A stretch of DNA of 64,000 nt from Isoetes taiwanensis (taxonomy: Eukaryota > Streptophyta > Lycopodiopsida > Isoetales > Isoetaceae), in assembly GCA_021234155.1 (NCBI GenBank), contig JAJEKV010000002.1, forward strand, positions 1,208,164-1,272,163, given 5' to 3'. A program made the translations under genes and the position numbers. The notes under the pieces are model-generated. The model was not told the DNA's origin and ran no database searches. It worked only from the letters and a program-made list of their open reading frames with translations. Shown piece after piece: positions 58,362-64,000 of this stretch (positions are counted from its first letter, which is position 1; each line of letters opens with the position of its first letter).

Positions 58362-58932
58362 TTATCTACACATAGAAAACATAGCAAAGGAATTATCTAC
58401 ACATAGAAGGCAGCAAGCTTGGCTGCAACTTCTGCAACTGTTGTTGTACATCAAATTTCTTTGTTTCATCAACTGCAAACAGTCCCACATGGCTTGGGAT
58501 GCCAGCAATGGACCAACAATTGGCACCCGATGTGATCGATATGTCTCAATCACTGGCACATTCTCAATGTGGCCATTAGATGTTGGCCTTTCTCTCACCA
58601 CTTGAATATGCTGCACAAGTTGAGGACTGCCATTAACTGGCACTACAAACCTCAATATCAGCATAATGTGACTGGCACTACTTACCTCAATATCAGTTGA
58701 GGACTGCCATTATGTAACTGTACTACAAAATCTCCTGTAGCAGCAGATCCAATAGCAGTAAATCAAAAAAATCAAAAATCAATTGTAAATCAAAAAAATC
58801 TCCTGTATCAGCAGATCCAGTATCTATATTGTTGAGCATATGTGCTTCTGGTAGTATAATGAAACAGAGGCATGTGGAGCATTGCAAATCAAAACCAATC
58901 TCCTGTAGCACAAAAACAGATTCCATAAGCAA
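58362..58932 (-). other. Uncertain minus-strand frames within the Harbinger
   Basis: Two frames (58664-58362 and 58932-58723) lie between ORF1 and the transposase. The first contains RERPTSNGHIENVPVIETYR and a Cys-rich end. Local repeats (ATCTCCTGTAGCAGCAGATC types) run through the second. I do not recognise either; they may be 3' exons or untranslated parts of the transposase transcript. Confidence 0.25.
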
Positions 58933-59035
58933 TTGAGCTGCTATATGATCCCTGAAAAAGTATAGTATATGCTAGTAAAATAAAGTAGCAGCAGAACATT
59001 AATAAATGTAAAACATCATACCTTGTCAAGTATTG

Positions 59036-60385
59036 TCATTCGGAGATTCTTTCTGCCATCCACTTTTGAAATATAGCACTTCGAATCACCTGCCCCTCTC
59101 TTGTAAGTTTTCTATCATCCCATTCAAACATATGAGGTGGCACATCTTCCAACGGTCTTGGGTCATTCAAAGGCAATCCAAGCTTCATCATTCGACAAAA
59201 GTTGTGAAGCGCACAACAAGCAATTATGATCCTACTTGTCTTCTCTATTTTCTGGCATCTTAAATTGTCCAAGATCTGAAATTTTCCCTTCAAGATTCCA
59301 AATGCATTTTCAATCACAACTCGGCCTTGCTTTATATGCCTATCAAACTCAGTCATAAGAGCATTTGTGGGCTTATTGAAAATTTTTACACAAAAATCAC
59401 GGGATGAATATGCTCTATCACCAAGCACATAAGGCCTTATATCAATTTCTCTCACACTCCTATTATGTTCTTGGAAGTTATCACATGGTAGCTTTAGTAT
59501 CGGCAAGTTGCACTCAATCTTATACTTGAGTTTCCTGTACAATGATGATTTTGTAAACTGTGTAGAGTCATGGACACCTCCCGGAAACAAGCAGCATATG
59601 TCCATAAACATCTTGTTGGCATCTCACATGCCCTGTAGTAATAAAGAGCTAAATTGTTTCATGTTCCTGTAGGCAGTAGTGTCATACATTTTTCCTGGCC
59701 TGTATTTCAATCTTATGTAAGATCCATCCACAGCTCCGCAACAATTAGGAAGACCACACAATTCCTCAAACTCATCAATCACTCTTTGCAACTCTTCCCC
59801 TCTAGGAATTTGAATAAACACTCTCAAAAGCTTGCTGCTGTTAGACAAAATCTCACATATGATATCCGTGTATTTCTCAATCGTGGATTTTCCAACTTGG
59901 AACAAGTCTCTCATCCTTCTAGGACTCATGCCATCCCCCAATCTATACAAAACAATCTTCAAAGCTGTCCTAACACTTAATGGTTCTCTCACCTTTCTAT
60001 TAGGAACAATCAAGTAAGGGAAGATCAAGTCAACAAGCCTCTCAAATGAAGCATAATCCATCCGGTAGAACTCAAGCCACTTGCTGTCACGGATAATTGA
60101 ATTAAATTGCCAAGAACGCGTTTCAATTACCTCATTGAATGTTGATTGCCGAGGAAAGACCCAAAAATCCCTTCTTGCATCTTCCAAACTTCCTAAAAGC
60201 CAATGCGAAAGAAAAACTGATGCCAAAGCCATGGATCCCATTTCTTCTTTCATTTTACTGATCTCTTGAGTTTGTAGCTCCATCGTATTCACCATCAAAT
60301 TGAAAAAAGTGAAGAAAAACATCACATTGTTTAGAAGAATAGCCACAATTACATCAGCCACCATGCTAAAGTACGATCGAACCAT
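59036..60385 (-). pseudogene. PIF/Harbinger DDE transposase, one premature stop
   Basis: A 450-codon minus-strand frame broken only by TGA at 59626-59624. N-terminal helix-turn-helix part: FYRMDYASFERLVDLIFPYL, RTALKIVLYRLGDGMSPRRM, FQVGKSTIEKYTDIICEIL. Catalytic domain (DDE_Tnp_4): CCGAVDGSYIRLKYRPG (first D), FPGGVHDSTQF, LGDRAYSS (second D) and VVIENAFGILKGKFQIL (E), ending CCALHNFCRMM. The stop falls where relatives read 'QG.CDANK..D' (here QGM-stop-DANKMFMD) and could come from CGA by C-to-T change. Spliced or intact copies of this transposase may exist elsewhere in the genome; with this exception the catalytic residues are all present. Confidence 0.85.
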
Positions 60386-61530
60386 AATCCTGCAACAACA
60401 AACATGAATGTATTAATAGGGCAACAACAAACTTGAATGTATTAATAGGGCAAAAACTTGAATTATGTAGCTTTTGAAAAAAGAAATTAGGCAATTTTAC
60501 TGTTACCTTGAATAAATCTCCATGTCTAAGTCTCTAATCTCTAAATCCTGGATTTTTTTAGCAAAAGCTAGACTCATATATTTAAGCCTGAGCATCCGCA
60601 GATTGTATTGTGTTATATTCTATGTCCATCAACGAACTCTGTATCAGAAAAATTGTGTATGCAGCATACATGGGAGACTTTTACTTTATGGCCCCCCAAT
60701 CCCGGAACACTACATCATGCGCCAGATGAATACCACGTAAACAGTGGAAGAAGACAAAAAAAAAACTGTTCTTGATTCTACAACAAAACCACCAACAAAG
60801 CAATCAACCATGTTGCGACAAAGAATTCATGGTGCAAAGGATTCATGTCGCGACAAAAAACTTGTTCGCAGTCAGTCACCTTCAAGGGACGGGGGGCGCA
60901 AAGTAAAAATAGTCGCGATACATACCGTAGCATCAGAAAAACGAACTCTGTAACTATATCAACGAACTCTGTCTCTGTTCTCATAGGTGCATGACACTGG
61001 ATTTTTTATCAGAAAATCAGGTGGATGCATTCTGGCTAGCTGCTACTGGTTTGAATAAGTACCGATTTGTGCATATGCTTTTTGGAATAAGAGATTAGAC
61101 AATTTTGCTGTTAGCCTATATCTCTAAATTTCCATCTCTAAAACTTTGAATCGTAAAGCTCTACAGCCGTTCTCTAAATCTACATGTCTAAAGCTAACCA
61201 ACAATGGCAGTTAATCAATGGTAGATAATCCTGCAAACTCGAACCTTGGAATTCGATTCTTTAGACGAATTTTTCATTGCGGCATTTGATTCGGCTCGAT
61301 TCATTCCGGTATTCCATTGCTCCAACATTAAGCGTTTAGGTTTCTGTAAAGCTTCTATTACTTCGTTCGACCTTAACAGGTTCTTTAACTGGATGTTAAC
61401 GATTCTGTTAAGAAAGGGGGACAAAAATGGGGTACTCGAAATTAAAGTGGGGGGCCTCCACCCCCATTATATCCTTAAAAATTGGAAAACAGGGGGACGG
61501 GGTACAAAAAAGGCATCATGTGGCCGTGCC

Positions 61531-62498
61531 TAGTATCCTACTCTCAATTGCCCCATCCTTGCATCCCCTGTGGAGAGCCGAGGATGGCAAAATAAATCGA
61601 ATTTGCAGAATTGGTGTTTTTTTTTTCCAAATATTATACTTTTTTTGTTTTTGTTTTGATGTGTTGTAGGAGATGCCGTTTTCTTTGTTTTGGTGTGTTA
61701 TGGGAGATGTTGTTTTTTTGGTAACATCAAAATATAGCACAAGTATTTTGAAATTTTTGAAATAGCACAAATATAACATTAAATATAGCACAAATTCCAT
61801 AACACACTAAAACAAAAAATTTCAATTTTATTTTTTTCTTATACAAAAAACGGCCAATAAAGCGTGGCCACCATAACATCATCTCCCAAAGTAAGGAATG
61901 GAGGAGGCCTAAAAAATAAAATGTCCAATCTACCTGTCTTAGTTTCAATATCTTCATAAAAGCTTACTGCACTACAGTGATCTTTCCCATATAGTTTGCA
62001 ATGCTGCCTTTTACAGATTGTCTGGTTTGTTCATCCACGGCTAAGCTCTAGAAGTAGCCAAGCCTCTTCCCTTCATCTTCTCTTTCATGTTCTGCTGCAT
62101 GAATCCAAAAGCGACCCTAAATTATGCCATGCATTACATTTGGTAAGACATATAAAATTAATTTATGGCTAATTCAACATAGTTTGCTGGTGAACCATCA
62201 AAATTTATGTTCCAAAGTCAAGCACAAGCTCATGAGTTCAGGAAATACATCATCCCCTGCAACAGTTTGCTTGGGTCAGGCAATCTGCCCAGCCCATCTA
62301 GGCATCCTCCGACATGCAAGCTGTTGTTCAAAAAAATCTCTTAGCTGCCTTCATGTTTGTGCGTTTCGAAATATTAAGGCCTTAAAAAGATAAACCAAAA
62401 AAGTTCTTAAAAAGTTTGTTAGGTTTAAAAATAACAAGCCCTTAAGAAGATAAACCAATAAAATAATATAAGTCCTTAGGCGTCGCATAACGTCAACC
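61531..62498. other. Non-coding; foldback at 61684-61819 and a dispersed-repeat end
   Basis: TTTGTTTTGGTGTGTTATGG (61687-61706) is inverted near 61798-61817 (CCATAACACACTAAAACAAA), forming a hairpin of about 135 bp, MITE-like. 61944-61974 is identical to 34522-34552. Confidence 0.6.
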
Positions 62499-63300
62499 AT
62501 GTCCTCATTGCTTTTGTCGGATGGTTCGGTGCTAACAGAGCCAATTGAACTCAAGCAATATCTGCATAACCACTTTCAGACTTTCTTTGCTGAGAAACAT
62601 CTTCCCTTTCAATCAGAAATGCGAGATGCTATTTTGTCTAGGATTTCCCCCATCAATTCGCACGGGGTCCCACAGGCTACGGATTGAGACAGGTAGATGG
62701 GAGCGGCCGCAATTGCCGCGAGAAGCGAGACTATGTACCTGTTGCCAGTTACAGGTTATTGAAGATGAAAGCCATACTCTTCTGAGTTGCCCTGCTTTTG
62801 AGATAGTCCGGAATCATTTTTCGACCTTAGCATTCCATTCCACGCTTCCATAACTTCTCAGCACACCATCTGTGCATGACTTGGCATTATATATACTTGA
62901 GGTTCTAGATAAACGTCTGCAATTACTGAGCCCTCAGTAGTCATTATCTAAGCTTGTCTAGTATCATCATTACTGCAAAGGTTTTTCCCTTGAAACCCTT
63001 TCGAGGCAGGGGGTTTTTAATCCTAGTAGTAATGATTGTACTAGCCCATTGTATGGGTCCCATGACCTATTGGTCTCCGTGGACGTTAAAAAAACTATTC
63101 TATTCTATTCTATTCTATTCTCTGACGAGCAGCGCGTGTCAATTGAGGCGGCTATGACAGCTGCTGATTTAGGTTCGGCAGTCTTTGAACTGAAAAGAGG
63201 CAAATGCCCAAGTTTGGATGGTTTGCCAATTGAGTTCTTCTAGGAGTATTGGGAAATGGCTGGAGCCAGATGCGTATGATGCTTTCTGTGGCTTTCGGCG
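62499..63300 (+). pseudogene. L1-type LINE reverse transcriptase fragment, split by another LINE
   Basis: Left part (62499-62657): DGSVLTEPIELKQYLHNHFQ, MRDAILSRISPIN. Right part (63121-63300): SDEQRVSIEAAMTAADLGSA then LKRGKCPSLDGLPIEFF, followed by EYWEMAGA. Joined, they follow the order of the plant LINE linker and first RT motif (ISPIN-S-DEQ ... GKCPGLDGLP...EFY). The intervening 463 bp belongs to a different LINE. Confidence 0.7.
62658..63120 (+). mobile_element. 5'-truncated LINE 3' end with (ATTCT)n tail, inserted in a LINE
   Basis: Contains the ORF2 C-terminal finger REARLCTCCQLQ then VIEDESHTLLSCPAFEIV (C-x2-C ... H ... C), the shared 3' region (CCCTTTCGAGGCAGGGGGTT), and five ATTCT units at 63093-63120. 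It belongs to the same family as 23780-26215. Its removal restores the reading frame of the surrounding LINE. Confidence 0.75.
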
Positions 63301-64000
63301 GTCCACTACTTTGGATAGAATTCTTTATTCTTATCTTTATCATTACATATTCACAACTGGCCACAACATCATGCAGGTATGTTCTCTATAGAATTAGTCA
63401 GTAGGTAGGTAGTAGTTACAAAGATATTGCAACATACAAACAAAAATACCACCACCCCTTGATCCCCATATGGACCACATCCCTTCATTTCTTATTGGAG
63501 CTTTGCCCTAAGCGTACCTTACTGCTAGTTTTTTTAAGGTTAAAAATTCAATTAAATATAAATACAAGTACAACTGATGCTAGATGGTAGAACATCATCT
63601 AAAAGTCCACAATGAATCATGAGGGGATAACAAAAAAGTAGAACTATGGTAGCGATCGCACATTTCTTGTGCAAGATTATCTTCGAGCAACTAATTTGTT
63701 TTGAAAGCTTCCCTCTGAGCGACTTTAGCAAGCTAGACATGTAGATAAATTGATCCTGCTGGGGTTCACTTGTACTTAAGTTGCTTTTTTTTAGGTGAAA
63801 CATGTCCTAGGTCCCATTGTTACATGTGAAGAATCCGCACTATCACTCATATATAATTTAGTTTCATTCTTTGTTTGAAGCTATTTATTTGGTGTTATTT
63901 TGTTTGAAGCATTCTGGTAGTGACATTCTGTGGAGAAAATGGCCTCTATGTGTGGACATTCTGTGCCTAGGCCCAAGCCCAAGCCTTGCTTTCTCAAGCT
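63301..64000. other. No gene recognised
   Basis: Decayed sequence after the LINE fragment; no family resemblance seen up to the window end. Confidence 0.4.

Larger units (their letters stand above)
54382..61530. mobile_element. PIF/Harbinger DNA transposon, about 7.15 kb, nearly complete
   Basis: The outer ends are inverted repeats: left GGCATGGCCACATG (54382-54395) then TTTTTTTTACCCC; right, reversed, GGCACGGCCACATG then TTTTTTGTACCCC. A second inverted block lies further in (left AACCAG..TTGTTAACGGATTG near 54474-54505, matched near 61370-61410). TA or TAG flanks both ends, close to the 3-bp target duplication of the superfamily. Inside are the two genes expected for this superfamily, a Myb/SANT-like ORF1 (plus) and a DDE transposase (minus), in convergent orientation. 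A SINE and a minisatellite lie between them. Confidence 0.8.

Overview
The window is nuclear DNA of a land plant. Two intact multi-exon genes carry it: a plastid fibrillin (PAP) gene on the minus strand (19858-21435, 4 exons, 245 aa) and an Mpv17/PMP22-family gene on the plus strand (50504-51850, 4 exons, 261 aa). Both have GT-AG introns. Almost everything else is transposable-element sequence in various stages of decay: Copia, TRIM, LINE, SINE, PIF/Harbinger, MITE-like foldbacks, and two transposase-like families that I associate more with ferns, bryophytes and algae than with flowering plants. A seed-free plant such as a fern is my best guess for the source, but this is inference; I cannot name a species.

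Layout. 1-6.3 kb: a degenerate repeat tract, a broken transposase-like gene (1.7-4.8 kb, minus) and a LINE ORF1 remnant. 6.3-14.2 kb: a broken DUF7869-type transposase-like gene (minus) next to a divergent broken gene (plus) joining a ParB-like domain to a bacterial-type DNA methyltransferase. An array of regularly spaced palindromes lies between them and recurs in the methyltransferase introns. 18.1-18.5 kb: a complete 334-bp TRIM with a 5-bp target duplication. 19.9-22.4 kb: the fibrillin gene, with a hairpin and a terminal-inverted-repeat element just upstream. 23.8-26.2 kb: a decayed LINE. 30.0-33.6 kb: an unidentified two-exon gene and a second, independently decayed copy of the ParB-methyltransferase gene (minus) with the same palindromes. 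36.0-39.4 kb: a truncated Copia element interrupted by a LINE. 39.5-40.1 kb: an LRR gene remnant. 45.2-46.0 kb: a second hairpin plus TIR element. 47.5-49 kb: a SINE and tandem repeats. 49.8 kb: an older TRIM. 50.5-51.9 kb: the Mpv17 gene. 54.4-61.5 kb: a nearly complete PIF/Harbinger element. 62.5-63.3 kb: a LINE fragment inserted in another LINE.

The most unusual content is the ParB-methyltransferase system. Two diverged copies share exon-intron structure. Both carry palindromes of the form GTGTATTC-(0-2 nt)-GAATACAC, absent from exons, present in matching introns, and arrayed at about 40-bp spacing upstream of the coding region. In the first copy the divergent neighbour is a transposase-like gene. 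This suggests a mobile element that carries its own DNA methyltransferase and a repeated cis-acting site. Both copies here are pseudogenes, so function must be tested on intact relatives.
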